From positions 558,001 to 622,000 of the forward strand of contig NZ_FOAV01000001.1 of the NCBI RefSeq assembly GCF_900109745.1: a stretch of DNA of 64,000 nt. The letters are read 5' to 3'. The notes beneath the pieces are model-generated. The model had not been told where the DNA came from. It saw only the letters and a list, made by a program, of their open reading frames with translations, and did no database searches. This document shows positions 9,816-19,035 of this stretch, piece by piece. How positions within the stretch are numbered: the stretch's first letter is position 1; each line of letters begins with the position of its first letter. This DNA comes from Roseateles sp. YR242 (lineage in GTDB: Bacteria; Pseudomonadota; Gammaproteobacteria; Burkholderiales; Burkholderiaceae_C). The position numbers and the translations under genes are program-made.

Positions 9816-9904
9816 TGATCCCTCTGGATGGATGTCCGGTTGAGGGATGCTAACCCGTTGGGAGGGCGGTTTCTGGCGAGGGGCAACGCACCTGCCACTG
9901 CTCC

Positions 9905-10675
9905 TCACGGCAACAGCTCCCCCGTCAGCCACGCCCTCGCGTCCCACGGATCACCCACATCCGCAGCCTCTTGCGACCAGGCCACGTCCCCCACCGCTAC
10001 CCCGCAGCCCTTCAGCCACGCCTTGGCGGTCGCCACACGAGCCCGGTCGGAGCCCAGCGAGTACGGATGGGCACGAAACGCCCGCTCGGCCCCCGCCACA
10101 TCTCCCAAGGCCAGCCGCGCGGCCAGCGGCCAGGCGCCGGCGACACCGCTTCGCTCATAGCCAGGCGTATCGGCCGCCGCCGCCAGCCCGCGAAGTGTCA
10201 GCCGATCCCGCAAGGCCGGCAGCGCGTAGTGCTCCACCAGCGAAGCCATCGTGGCGCCCAGCGTTTCAGCGGTCACCCGTCGCGCACGCTGCAACCGGCC
10301 GTCCTCACGCCACCTGATCCCATCCGGCAACGGCGCGGCTCCCGCTGCGCCCAGCTCGGAGAGCCGAAGCATGCAGGCTACATGGCTCGCGTAGTCCGGC
10401 ACCTGCCATGCCAGCGCCTTGCTGTAGGCAAAGGGCCGGACCGCGCTCAGCAGCTCAATCAGCGCGGGCACCTTGACGGTAACGTGCAGCCAGCAGGTGC
10501 GAAAGCCATATGCCAACCCGAGCGTCACCGCTTCCACACGCGGCAACACGTCCGCGTCCGAGCGGCGGTGAAACACGTTGTCGGCACGCACAAATCCGAG
10601 CGGCAGCAACACAGCCTCGATGGCAGGCAGCACGGCGTCCATCTCACGGATGGCATTGAAGCGGCGGCTTCTCAT
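9905..10675 (-). CDS. Uncharacterised protein, possible DUF4304-like N-terminus
   Basis: A 256-residue soluble protein. The first ~70 residues (LPLGFVRADNVFHRR and following) resemble the start of DUF4304-type proteins, which is a tentative match by eye. The C-terminal half is Ala/Leu/Arg-rich and probably helical. No catalytic motif is seen. The ATG at 10675 lies 20 bases after the stop of the beta-propeller lipoprotein gene on the same strand, so the two are likely co-transcribed. Function unknown. Confidence 0.65.
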   Translation of the reverse strand: MRSRRFNAIREMDAVLPAIEAVLLPLGFVRADNVFHRRSDADVLPRVEAVTLGLAYGFRTCWLHVTVKVPALIELLSAVRPFAYSKALAWQVPDYASHVACMLRLSELGAAGAAPLPDGIRWREDGRLQRARRVTAETLGATMASLVEHYALPALRDRLTLRGLAAAADTPGYERSGVAGAWPLAARLALGDVAGAERAFRAHPYSLGSDRARVATAKAWLKGCGVAVGDVAWSQEAADVGDPWDARAWLTGELLP

Positions 10676-10694
10676 GATCGAGGGTCCGGCAGGC

Positions 10695-12242
10695 CTACTG
10701 CACCCGATCCCACGACTCGCCGTCATCGTCCGTCACCCACATGATCCCCTGCAGAGACACTGCATACGCCTTGCGGCCGTCCCGTGAGAAGAAGAGCTGA
10801 TTGAAGAAGACCGGCGCCTCGGTGGTCTCGGTCCAGGTATTGCCGCCATCTCGGGTGTAGGTGAACTTGCTCGGCGAGAAGAAGCCGCCCTTGAAGGCCA
10901 CACCAATGGACTTGTCCTTGAACGTGGGCATCAGCATGAACCGTGAAGCCGTTGACTCCTGCCAGGTTTGGCCCAGATCCCGGCTTTCGTAGGGGTCCAC
11001 CTTGATGGTGGAGATGCAGCGGCAGCGCAGCACCCCATCTGCCGAGGCCGAGAACATCTGAGCGGCCCCCGGCAGCTTACGCAGGTCGTCCCGCCCAGTG
11101 GGCAGGTCCAGCACGGCGAGTTGGCGGCCTGGCACGGTGGTCACCAGGGTGTCGCTCACAAGGGCCGAGTGCGGTGTGGCGCCCTGAACGTCGAAGAACC
11201 AGTTGATGTCCATCGGATGGCTGGACGCCAGCTTCCATTGATCCGTGCCGGCAGGCGCGCGGTAGACCTGCACATCCTTGCCGCCCTTGAGCATCGTCAG
11301 CAGCACCTCATCCCGCCACACGGTCAGGTCCACCACCAGCCCGAGCGGCAACTGGCCGCGCAAGTTGTTCCAGGTGGCGCCACGGTCCTTGCTGAGTTTG
11401 ACCACGCTGTATTCGCCCCCAGCGATCCAGTCTCCGGCAGGCGTGACCAGCACGGCATCGATCGCCACGCGTTCACCTACATCAAACGACTGGCGCTTCC
11501 AGGGCGGCGACCAACGCCCCACCACCCCATTGGCGGAGCCATACAGGAAGCTGCCCGCCTCGTCCTCATGCGGGGAGGCAAAGCCCCAACTGCGCGTGAT
11601 GGACAGCCGCTGCATCGACCCCATGCTGGGCGGCACAGTGGCCTCGCGCCAGCCCAGCGTGGGTTGGCGCAGCAACGGCGCGATATCCGGCAACAGCTCC
11701 CGCACCAGCTCTGGCGTCAGGGCGTCGCCCCCCTTGGGGGCATGCGTCAACAGCGAAGATCGGCTGTCTTCCCCAGCAGTCTGGACCAGCACGCCCAGAT
11801 CGGTGATCTGCCCGGCCTTCACCTCGAAGCGGCTGAACTTTTGGTTCACCCCCATCCAGGACTGCACGCACATGGCGCCACACTGCATGGCGGAGAACTT
11901 GACGAAGCGGTAATGGCCGGGCGGGAGCGAGCCTGCATAAAGCGCACTCCGCGAGGCCCCGACCGTGGTGGGGGCGATGCTGTAGACCTTTTCCTTGCCG
12001 TCAGAATGGCTGTCGTCCAGCCCCGGCAACCTGGCAATCTCCAGCGCCTGCCAGTTCTTGAAGTAGAGCGAGCTGGACTGCACGTTCGGCAGCACACGGA
12101 TCACCACCGCGCCATCGGTCTGCGCCTGCAGCTTGGGGCTGCGATATTCCACCGAGGCACAACCGGACAGCAGCATGGCGCCCAGTGCCATCCACATGCC
12201 CACGCCCAGTCGCCGGGCCCACGCGGTCCATCCGTGACGCAT
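10695..12242 (-). CDS. Beta-propeller lipoprotein (BNR/YCF48-like repeats)
   Basis: A 515-residue lipoprotein. The signal peptide ends in the lipobox LLSGC (residues about 24-28). The middle and C-terminal parts carry several Asp-box-like repeats (SKDRGATWNN, TRDGGNTWTE, TDDDGESWDR), as in sialidase-type and YCF48 propellers, so a six- or seven-bladed propeller is expected outside the inner membrane. No sialidase catalytic residues are evident. The start at 12242 has a very strong Shine-Dalgarno (GGGGGAGGTGACC); the much longer open frame upstream is antisense to the phytochrome gene. It heads a minus-strand unit with the preceding uncharacterised gene. Confidence 0.82.
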   Translation of the reverse strand: MRHGWTAWARRLGVGMWMALGAMLLSGCASVEYRSPKLQAQTDGAVVIRVLPNVQSSSLYFKNWQALEIARLPGLDDSHSDGKEKVYSIAPTTVGASRSALYAGSLPPGHYRFVKFSAMQCGAMCVQSWMGVNQKFSRFEVKAGQITDLGVLVQTAGEDSRSSLLTHAPKGGDALTPELVRELLPDIAPLLRQPTLGWREATVPPSMGSMQRLSITRSWGFASPHEDEAGSFLYGSANGVVGRWSPPWKRQSFDVGERVAIDAVLVTPAGDWIAGGEYSVVKLSKDRGATWNNLRGQLPLGLVVDLTVWRDEVLLTMLKGGKDVQVYRAPAGTDQWKLASSHPMDINWFFDVQGATPHSALVSDTLVTTVPGRQLAVLDLPTGRDDLRKLPGAAQMFSASADGVLRCRCISTIKVDPYESRDLGQTWQESTASRFMLMPTFKDKSIGVAFKGGFFSPSKFTYTRDGGNTWTETTEAPVFFNQLFFSRDGRKAYAVSLQGIMWVTDDDGESWDRVQ

Positions 12243-12278
12243 GGTCACCTCCCCCTCGAATTCGTTGATGTCTTGATT

Positions 12279-12317
12279 GGCCAGTCTTGCTGGCCCTGTT
12301 TGTGCCAAGATTGTAAA
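12279..12317 (+). promoter_or_regulatory. Candidate promoter and inverted repeat upstream of the phytochrome gene
   Basis: In the 195-bp divergent region, GGCCAG-TCTTG-CTGGCC (12279-12295) is a perfect 6-bp-arm inverted repeat. It overlaps a possible -35 TTGCTG (12287-12292), 18 bases from a possible -10 TTGTAA (12311-12316). This is an assignment by eye. Confidence 0.35.
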
Positions 12318-12437
12318 GAGGCCCAGGGTAAAGTGCCTACTTTCCCGCAGAGGCCCCATGTCTGCTCGATTCCCCGCCCACCCCATGCCGCTCAGCCTGC
12401 CGCGCGCCGAGTTCACGCAAACGTCGAGACCTCGCCA

Positions 12438-14609
12438 GTGACCCACGAGCCGTCCATCGTCCCGTTCCCGACGCTGCAGTCCTGCGCGGAAGAGCCCATT
12501 CACATCCCAGGCTCGATCCAGCCGCACGGTCTCCTGATCGCCCTGCGCGAAGGAAGAGTCGCGGCGTGGAGCGACAACGTGCCAGCCCTGCTCGGCATTC
12601 AGCCGACGCTGGGCATGCCCTGGCAGAACGTGTCGCTGCCCGGCACGGTGCATGGGGAGCTTTCCATGTTGGCCGACGAAGCCGCATTGACGCTGGGCAT
12701 GCCGGCCTTCTGTGAGATCGAACTGGGTGGCAAGGCCCATGACGCCGTCGTCCACGTCCACGATCACCACACGCTGATCGAGATCGAACCCCGTACCCAG
12801 CCGCTGTCCCCCCTGAGCTCCCAGGCGCGGGTGTATGACCGGATCCGTCGCGCGGGTTCGCTGGAAGCCGTCCTGCAAGTGGCCGTGGACGCCATCCGCA
12901 CCTGGACCGGTTTTGACCGGGTGATGGCCTATCGCTTCCGCCATGACGACAGCGGTGAGGTGCAGGCCGAAGCCAAGGTGGACACCTTGTCCTCCTACCT
13001 CGGCCTGCGTTACCCCGCCAGCGACATTCCCGCCCAGGCGCGCCGGCTCTACCTGCTCAACACGCTGCGGCTGATCCCGCACGTCAGCTACCGGGCGGTG
13101 CCACTGATCGGCCATCCGCAGGCACCGCCCCTGGACCTGACGCATTCGGTGCTGCGCAGCGTTTCGCCGATCCACGTCGAGTACTTGCACAACATGGGGG
13201 TGGGCGCTTCCATGAGCGTCTCCATCGTCCTCAACGACAAGCTCTGGGGCCTGATTGCCTGCCACCACATGAGCTCGCTGCAGGTCCCCTACCCCGTACG
13301 TTCGGACTGTGATGTGCTGGCCAACATCCTGTCGTCGGCCATCGGCACCATCGAGGCTCGCGAACTGGCGCGAGGCCAGGCGCAGACGGCCTCGCTCATC
13401 GCCCAACTGGCGGGTGACCTCACGATCGCGGATGACGCGATCAGCGCACTGCTGGCGCAGTCAGCCGGGCTGCGTGACGTGCTGCGAGCCGATGCGGTCA
13501 TCCTGGTGCAGCAGAGCAAGGTGGTGTCCGATGCGGCGCTTCCTCAGGATCTGGCCGTGGCCATCGCCACCACGCCATGGACCGGCGACATGCCGGCGCT
13601 GCGGAACTGCCGGGGCGACTGGCCGGAACCGTTGCGGCACATGCTCGGCCAGTGGGTGGGCGCGATGTGCGTTCCGTTCGATGCCAGCAATGGCGGCCTG
13701 TTGATTGCGTTGCGCAAGGAGCAGAAGGAGACCGTCCGCTGGGCCGGACAGCCGGACAAGGTGGTGGCGCGTGGCCCGAACGGGCCTCGGCTGACCCCCA
13801 GAGGTTCGTTCTCTGAATGGCGGGAGCAGGTCGCCGACTGCGCGGAGCCGTGGAGCGAAATGGACGAGCGGTTCGGCAAGCAGATCATGCTGGAGTTGCA
13901 GCGCACGACGGCTGCGAGGCAGGCCGACATCGAAGCGGCCCGACGCAACCTGCTGGCGATGCTGAGCCATGATTTACGGGATCCGCTGCAGGCCATCCAG
14001 ATGGTGGCGGGGGTTCTCAAGCGAGAGCCGGATCCCTCGCAGACAGGACGGCTTGGTGCACGGCTGGATGCCTCCAGCGGGCGCATGCATCGACTGATCA
14101 CGCAGGTGCTGGACTTCAGCCGCGCTGACGTGGGCATGCCGTTGCACGGTGACCTGAGGGAGCTGGACATGGAAGCGCTCCTCCACGATCTGGTGGAGGA
14201 GGTTCGCATGGGCCATCCAGGTTTTGAGATCGTGGCATCGACGTCGGGGCCGGCAGCTGTGGTGGGCGACCCGATCCGCCTGGCGCAGGCCATGTCGAAC
14301 CTGATCGCCAACGCACGCAACTATGGCGCGCCTGGTCGGCCGGTGACCCTCTCTCTTGCGCCGACTGACGACGGCGGCCATCGCTTTGCTGTCGCGAACG
14401 AAGCCGAGGAGATTCCGGCAGCGATGGCTGCGGAGCTGTTTGAGCCGTTCAAACGGGGGCAGGATCGAGGCGCCCACAACAGGAGTGGGCTGGGCCTGGG
14501 CTTGTTCATCACGCGCCGCATCGTGGAAGAGCATGGCGGCACCTTGGCTTATCGGTATGTCCATCCGAATGTCATCTTCGAATTTACGTTGGGGCCGCCG
14601 CGCCACTAA
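12438..14609 (+). CDS. bphP: Bacteriophytochrome histidine kinase
   Basis: A 723-residue red/far-red light sensor kinase with PAS-GAF-PHY-HisKA-HATPase architecture. Cys16 in LQSCAEEPIHIPGSIQPHG is the expected biliverdin attachment site. The GAF PASDIP motif (Asp196), the PHY tongue motif PRGSF (454-458), the phospho-acceptor His511 (LSHDLRDPL) and the ATPase N box (SNLIANARNYG) and GLGLGLF are all present, so it looks fully functional. The only in-frame start that leaves Cys16 near the N-terminus is GTG at 12438; the ribosome site is weak. No heme oxygenase and no obvious cognate response regulator lie beside it. Confidence 0.93.
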   Translation: MTHEPSIVPFPTLQSCAEEPIHIPGSIQPHGLLIALREGRVAAWSDNVPALLGIQPTLGMPWQNVSLPGTVHGELSMLADEAALTLGMPAFCEIELGGKAHDAVVHVHDHHTLIEIEPRTQPLSPLSSQARVYDRIRRAGSLEAVLQVAVDAIRTWTGFDRVMAYRFRHDDSGEVQAEAKVDTLSSYLGLRYPASDIPAQARRLYLLNTLRLIPHVSYRAVPLIGHPQAPPLDLTHSVLRSVSPIHVEYLHNMGVGASMSVSIVLNDKLWGLIACHHMSSLQVPYPVRSDCDVLANILSSAIGTIEARELARGQAQTASLIAQLAGDLTIADDAISALLAQSAGLRDVLRADAVILVQQSKVVSDAALPQDLAVAIATTPWTGDMPALRNCRGDWPEPLRHMLGQWVGAMCVPFDASNGGLLIALRKEQKETVRWAGQPDKVVARGPNGPRLTPRGSFSEWREQVADCAEPWSEMDERFGKQIMLELQRTTAARQADIEAARRNLLAMLSHDLRDPLQAIQMVAGVLKREPDPSQTGRLGARLDASSGRMHRLITQVLDFSRADVGMPLHGDLRELDMEALLHDLVEEVRMGHPGFEIVASTSGPAAVVGDPIRLAQAMSNLIANARNYGAPGRPVTLSLAPTDDGGHRFAVANEAEEIPAAMAAELFEPFKRGQDRGAHNRSGLGLGLFITRRIVEEHGGTLAYRYVHPNVIFEFTLGPPRH

Positions 14610-14643
14610 TGCACGGATCGAGGGGCGCCGTTTTACCCGGGTC

Positions 14644-14674
14644 TTCACATGGCCGCGGCGGCTAGGCCTATACT
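14644..14674 (+). promoter_or_regulatory. Possible promoter for the VOC protein gene
   Basis: TTCACA (14644-14649) and TATACT (14669-14674) are good hexamers but separated by 19 bases. The 268-base stretch 14610-14877 between the phytochrome and VOC genes holds no other recognisable feature. Confidence 0.3.
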
Positions 14675-14877
14675 CGCGCCACTGCCTCCCCAGGCAGCCG
14701 TAAGCGTTCACGTCAGCCAACGCACCATCGGATCCACGCTCGCGCATCGCGCTCGGAGGAGATCCGGGTGCGTGATCACGGCTGAGCTTGCGATCAAATG
14801 GGGCCTGTGCCCCCCGCCTCCCCGGACTTCCCCACACGCTGTGCACGCGTGGCTCCAGATCCCTACTGGAATCAGCC

Positions 14878-15285
14878 ATGCAATCGAAAACGCACATCAT
14901 GAAGTTCAACCACCTCAGTTTCCCCTCGCGAGACGTCCCCGCCACGGCGAGCTTCTTCGAGCAGCACCTGGACTGGCAAGTGACCGCAATGGGGCGCAGC
15001 CGCATGCTCAAGGGTTATGGGTTCGACGTTGTCATCGAGGACGCAGCAGACCGCCCGGTCGATTGGCCCGGCAATTTCCACATCGGCTTCGAGCTGCCTT
15101 CGCTGGAAGCGTTGCGCGGGCTGTATGAACGCTTCCAGAGCGACGGCGTCGAGTTCGCTTCGGGCTTGATCACCCACGAGCGCGGCTCGCGTTTCTTCTG
15201 CCGCGTGCCGGGTGGCGTGCTGGTGGAACTCAATACCCGGGAGGATGCGGCAGCGCCGTTCCGGGCGGGGTTTGGCCTGGTCTGA
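14878..15285 (+). CDS. VOC family (glyoxalase/bleomycin-resistance fold) protein
   Basis: A 135-residue protein of the vicinal oxygen chelate fold: FNHLSFPSRDVPATASFFEQHL at the N-terminus and VPGGVLVELNTRE at the C-terminal end mark the paired beta-alpha-beta-beta-beta modules. The first His and the late Glu are in positions used as metal ligands in the fold. The substrate cannot be told from sequence. ATG at 14878 is chosen; a second ATG at 14899 (MKFNHL) would also give a complete fold. Confidence 0.85.
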   Translation: MQSKTHIMKFNHLSFPSRDVPATASFFEQHLDWQVTAMGRSRMLKGYGFDVVIEDAADRPVDWPGNFHIGFELPSLEALRGLYERFQSDGVEFASGLITHERGSRFFCRVPGGVLVELNTREDAAAPFRAGFGLV

Positions 15286-15346
15286 GTGTGGATCGCGAGG
15301 ATGCGAACATCGCTCCGTTTTCCTCAGCTCACCAACCGTGTCTTCC

Positions 15347-16324
15347 ATGCCAATTCGGTTTCCCCGCCCCTTGTTCCCAGGCGACCTCATCGCCGTCGTT
15401 GCACCGTCGTCCGGCGTGCGGCCCTCGATGCATACGCGTCTCGACGCGGCGATCGATTTCCTGCGGGCCAGGGGCCTGCGAGTAACCGAGGGGGCGAGCT
15501 TGCGGTTTCAAACGAAGGGCGCGAGCGCAAGTGCAGCCGAGCGCGCGGAGGAGCTCCAACGCGTGCTGATCGATCCCAACATCGCGGGTGTCATGCCGCC
15601 GTGGGGCGGTGAACGAGCGTCGGAAATATTGGGGCTCATGGACTTCGAACGTCTCGCCGCTTCGACGCCAAAGTGGTTGATTGGCTTCTCCGACATCTCG
15701 ACCATTCAGCTTCCGCTACTGCTGCGCTCGGGCTGGGCGTCGCTACATGGTCCCAACCTCATGCAGTTACCTGGTCCAGATCTGGACCCGGTCTCCGCAC
15801 GCGTCATTGACGCATGGCGGCTTGGTGCAGGAAGCAGCCTGTCCCAGACGCCCTCCGCTGCTTCGGCGTCCTGGAGACTGGATGGACGCAGTGGCTCAAC
15901 CCACTTTTCAGGACGCCTCGTGGGCGGGTGCCTCGACTCGATCTCCCGACTTGCCGGTTCACCGTTCGGCGCCGTCAGCGACTTCGCGCGTTCGCGCAAG
16001 GACGATGGCGTCATCCTCTTTCTCGAGAACGCCGAGCTGCAGCCCTTCGAGATGGCGCGGGCCCTGCATGGGTTACGTCTTGCCGGCTGGTTCGATCACG
16101 TCGCAGGCGTACTCATCGGCCGCAATGCAGCGGCCTCGACAACGGATCCGTCAGATTTCACCACACGTGATGCTCTCGAAGCGGCGATGACCGGCATCTC
16201 GGTACCGGTCATCGTCGATGTGGACATCGGACACGTTGGCCCGCAGTTGACACTGGTTCAGGGCGCGATGGCGCAAGTTTCCTGGGCGGAGGGATCGTGC
16301 GCCATCGAGCAGGAACTGAGATGA
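15347..16324 (+). CDS. LD-carboxypeptidase (peptidase S66)
   Basis: A 325-residue serine peptidase of the LdcA/MccF family, which cleaves the L,D bond of murein tetrapeptides in recycling or processes peptide antibiotics. The nucleophile is Ser115 in LIGFSDIS, Glu227 sits in LFLENAE and His296 in DIGHVG, which together form the family's Ser-Glu-His triad. Length is typical. The start at 15347 (MPIRFPRPLFPGD) is the normal N-terminus. No signal peptide, so cytosolic. It is followed by remnants of a decayed gene on the other strand. Confidence 0.9.
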   Translation: MPIRFPRPLFPGDLIAVVAPSSGVRPSMHTRLDAAIDFLRARGLRVTEGASLRFQTKGASASAAERAEELQRVLIDPNIAGVMPPWGGERASEILGLMDFERLAASTPKWLIGFSDISTIQLPLLLRSGWASLHGPNLMQLPGPDLDPVSARVIDAWRLGAGSSLSQTPSAASASWRLDGRSGSTHFSGRLVGGCLDSISRLAGSPFGAVSDFARSRKDDGVILFLENAELQPFEMARALHGLRLAGWFDHVAGVLIGRNAAASTTDPSDFTTRDALEAAMTGISVPVIVDVDIGHVGPQLTLVQGAMAQVSWAEGSCAIEQELR

Positions 16325-16639
16325 CCTCCTGCTGCTGCCCTGGGGTACACGGCGCCGGATGGGCTGACCGCAAGCGCATTGGGGGCGATCATGCTTGCGT
16401 AGTCCCGTTGCACGAGGTGCTGAGCGGTATATGTCTCCGTGAAGCGTTTGATGTCGCTCAACGTACTGAGATAAAAACGCCCTTGGGCATCGGTGCCGAT
16501 TGCCACCGACGAGTCCAACAACCAGGAGGTGGAGCATGCCGCCATCCGCAGACGGCACCAGCCCGATGGGCTCATTGAACAGCGCGCTAACAACGCCGTC
16601 CTGTTCGCCTGGCCACCCACCGGGTGTCACAGATCGCAC
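16318..16639 (-). pseudogene. Remnant of an NHL-repeat protein gene
   Basis: Two minus-strand frames together give a recognisable NHL/propeller pattern. From about 16639 one frame reads VRSVTPGGWPG, then a DGVVSALFNEPIGLVPSADGG-type repeat. Near 16515 the match passes to another frame reading IGTDAQGRFYLSTLSD and then IAPNALAVSPSGAVY. The frame change and missing N-terminus indicate a decayed gene squeezed between the LD-carboxypeptidase and MFS genes. The match is by pattern, not by alignment. Confidence 0.5.
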
Positions 16640-16728
16640 CCATCCACCCCACAGCACACCCCCAGCAACGCAACCGACGCAAAATTTCCACTTGCGGCCA
16701 TCTCGCCGCCCTCCCGAGCGCCAAGCCG

Positions 16729-17949
16729 ATGACCGCCCCCACCCCGTCCGCCGAGCCAACCGTCCCCGCTGAGTTCTCCTTCCGCAAGATCGCCCTCCCG
16801 GCGTTCGGCCCGTCGCTTCTCTTTGGGCTGGGCGAAGGCGCAATCCTCCCGATCGTGCCGCTGATGGCGCGGGATCTGGGTGCCTCGGTGGCCATGGCGG
16901 CGTTTGTGGTCACGCTGATCAGCCTGGGCTCGTTGCTCAACAACGTGCCCGCCTCCCTGATCACCATGCGCTGGGGCGAGCGCGGCGCCATCATCGCGGC
17001 CGGCATCTGGAGCGCCCTCGGCATGGCGCTGTCCGTGTTCACCCACAACCTCGCGCTGTTTGCCGCCGGCTGCTTCATGGTGGGCATGTCCCAGGCGGTC
17101 TACAACCTGGCACGGCAGAGCTACCTGACCGAGGCGGTGCCCGCTCTCTATCGCGCCCGCGCACTGTCCACGCTGGGCGGCGTCATGCGCATCGGCATGT
17201 TCATCGGCCCGTTCCTGGCCGCTGGCGCCATCCACATGTTCGGTGTCTCCGCCGCATTCGCCGTGGGCATCGTTGGCGTGCTGTGTGCAGCGGCCGTAGG
17301 CGCCAGGCTGCCTGACCTGGAAAGCCCGCCCCACCCCGCCGGGCAGGCCGCCCCCGCGCCCGTGACGCTGAGCACCATCATCCAGAACCACCGCCACGTG
17401 TTCCTCACGCTAGGGCTTGGCGTCATGCTGGTGAGCGCCGTGCGTTCATCCCGCCAGGCCGTGATCCCCCTGTGGGCCGACCATCTGGCACTGGCGCCCG
17501 CCGCCGCCTCGCTGATCTACGGGCTCTCCGGTGGCGTGGAGATGCTGCTGTTCTACCCGGCCGGCCGCGTGATGGACATCAAGGGCCGCCGCTGGGTGGC
17601 CGTGCCGTCGATGGCCATCATTGGCAGCGCCCTGCTGCTCATGCCCTGGACCACCGGGCTGGTCACCCTGCTGATGGCCGCCATGGCCGTTGGCATCGGC
17701 AATGGCATCGGTTCCGGGCTCATCATGACGCTGGGGGCCGACAATGCACCACGCCATGGCCGCGCCTATTTCCTGGGCGTGTGGCGCTTCCTGTCGGACG
17801 TAGGCGGCTCCTGCGGCCCGGCCTTGCTCTCCGCACTGGTGGCAACCGTATCGCTCGCCGGCGGCATCTTCACCACCGGACTGCTGGCGATGCTCGCGGC
17901 CGCGCTGCTTGGGCGATGGATTCCTGCACGGACGCCGACACGGCAGTAG
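16729..17949 (+). CDS. Major facilitator superfamily transporter
   Basis: A 406-residue inner-membrane transporter with about 12 hydrophobic helices. The MFS features include LGSLLNNVPASLITMRWGERGAI after TM2 and the second-half motif GRVMDIKGRRWVA, the A-like loop between TM8 and TM9. Length and symmetry fit a proton-driven drug or metabolite exporter; the substrate is unknown. The start at 16729 (MTAPTPS) precedes a ~20-residue cytosolic tail; an extension to 16624 would run into the pseudogene area. Confidence 0.9.
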   Translation: MTAPTPSAEPTVPAEFSFRKIALPAFGPSLLFGLGEGAILPIVPLMARDLGASVAMAAFVVTLISLGSLLNNVPASLITMRWGERGAIIAAGIWSALGMALSVFTHNLALFAAGCFMVGMSQAVYNLARQSYLTEAVPALYRARALSTLGGVMRIGMFIGPFLAAGAIHMFGVSAAFAVGIVGVLCAAAVGARLPDLESPPHPAGQAAPAPVTLSTIIQNHRHVFLTLGLGVMLVSAVRSSRQAVIPLWADHLALAPAAASLIYGLSGGVEMLLFYPAGRVMDIKGRRWVAVPSMAIIGSALLLMPWTTGLVTLLMAAMAVGIGNGIGSGLIMTLGADNAPRHGRAYFLGVWRFLSDVGGSCGPALLSALVATVSLAGGIFTTGLLAMLAAALLGRWIPARTPTRQ

Positions 17950-18072
17950 ATCTCGCCTTCATGCGGGCAACGTCCGCACGTCAGTAACCCCGGTAACGCG
18001 TCTTCGCCCGGACGCATCGCGCATGGCGGCCCGAGACTCGCGCGCTTGTGCTTGTGTGAGTCACCCCCATCC

Positions 18073-19023
18073 ATGATCAATCGCCGGCAATTGGCCGCAG
18101 CGGCCCTGGCCCCGCTGCTTCATCCGTCCACCGCGTCGCTGGCTGCCACCTCGTCCGCCGCAGCGCCCTCGCTGCCCGATTCCACCGGGCCCTATTCATT
18201 CGCCAACAGCTTCGTCCATCCGTTGCCGGACCCTGTCTCCGGACGGCCGTATGAGGTGTGGGTGGATCTGCCGCCCGGCGTGCAGGTCTCCCCCACGCCA
18301 CTGCCTGCCGTCTTTGTCACGGATGCGCCCTACGCCTTCCCTTTGGTACGGGCACTGCGCCACCGCGTCGGCCAGCGTGGCCAGAACATGGCGGACTTCG
18401 CAGTCGTGGGCCTGGGCGGCCCCGCCGATGAGTCGGCCACGGACATGCGCAACCGGGACTACACCCCCACCAACCCCATGGGGCGGCCGCCCGGTCAACG
18501 CGGCGACCTGGGTGGTCGGCTTTATGGTGGCGGCGCCGAATACCTGCGCTATGTGGCGGATGTCGTGGTGCCCGCTGTCTCTGCGCGCTACAACCTCGAC
18601 CCCAAGCGCCGGGTCATCCTCGGCCATTCCTACGGCGCCCTGTTCGCTTCACAAATCCTGTTCGAACGCCCGGCGCTGTTCAGCCATTACGTGCTGGGCA
18701 GCCCGTCCTTCTGGTTCGACCATCAGGTGATGTTTGAACGCGAAGCGGCCTATGCCCGCACGCATCGAGACCTGGCCGCCAACGTCTTCCAATACGTCGG
18801 CGCCTACGAGGCCATCGCCAGAGGCCCCCGCTACAACAGCAAGGTGGACCTCGTGGCCGACATGCGTCGATTCGAGTCGCTGCTGAAGCGTCGGGCGTAC
18901 CGGTCGCTGCGCATCGAGAGCCACGTGCTCGCCGGTGAGGACCACCTCACGGTAGCCCCCGCCGGTGCAACGGCCGCGCTGCTGTGGGCGCTGCCCGGGC
19001 GCGGCCCGTACACCGGCGGTTGA
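18073..19023 (+). CDS. Exported alpha/beta-hydrolase, esterase D-like
   Basis: A 316-residue protein with an N-terminal MINRRQLAAAALAPLL stretch that looks like a short twin-arginine-type signal. The body matches the putative esterase (PF00756) group: a serine nucleophile elbow GHSYGALFA, an upstream PLPAVFVTDAPYAF strand, and a C-terminal GEDHLTV His segment. Such proteins include enterochelin-esterase-like enzymes, but the substrate is not determinable here. It ends 12 bases before the convergent SMC gene stop. Confidence 0.85.
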   Translation: MINRRQLAAAALAPLLHPSTASLAATSSAAAPSLPDSTGPYSFANSFVHPLPDPVSGRPYEVWVDLPPGVQVSPTPLPAVFVTDAPYAFPLVRALRHRVGQRGQNMADFAVVGLGGPADESATDMRNRDYTPTNPMGRPPGQRGDLGGRLYGGGAEYLRYVADVVVPAVSARYNLDPKRRVILGHSYGALFASQILFERPALFSHYVLGSPSFWFDHQVMFEREAAYARTHRDLAANVFQYVGAYEAIARGPRYNSKVDLVADMRRFESLLKRRAYRSLRIESHVLAGEDHLTVAPAGATAALLWALPGRGPYTGG

Positions 19024-19035
19024 GCCGCGCAGCGA

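Noticed and set aside
10968-12437. Long plus-strand open frame running into the phytochrome gene
   Set aside because: It is antisense to the propeller lipoprotein, which has a lipobox and a strong ribosome site. The phytochrome domain begins only after 12438, so the extension is high-GC frame openness.
12243-13406. Minus-strand open extension of the lipoprotein gene
   Set aside because: It is antisense to the phytochrome PAS and GAF domains and has no recognisable protein features.
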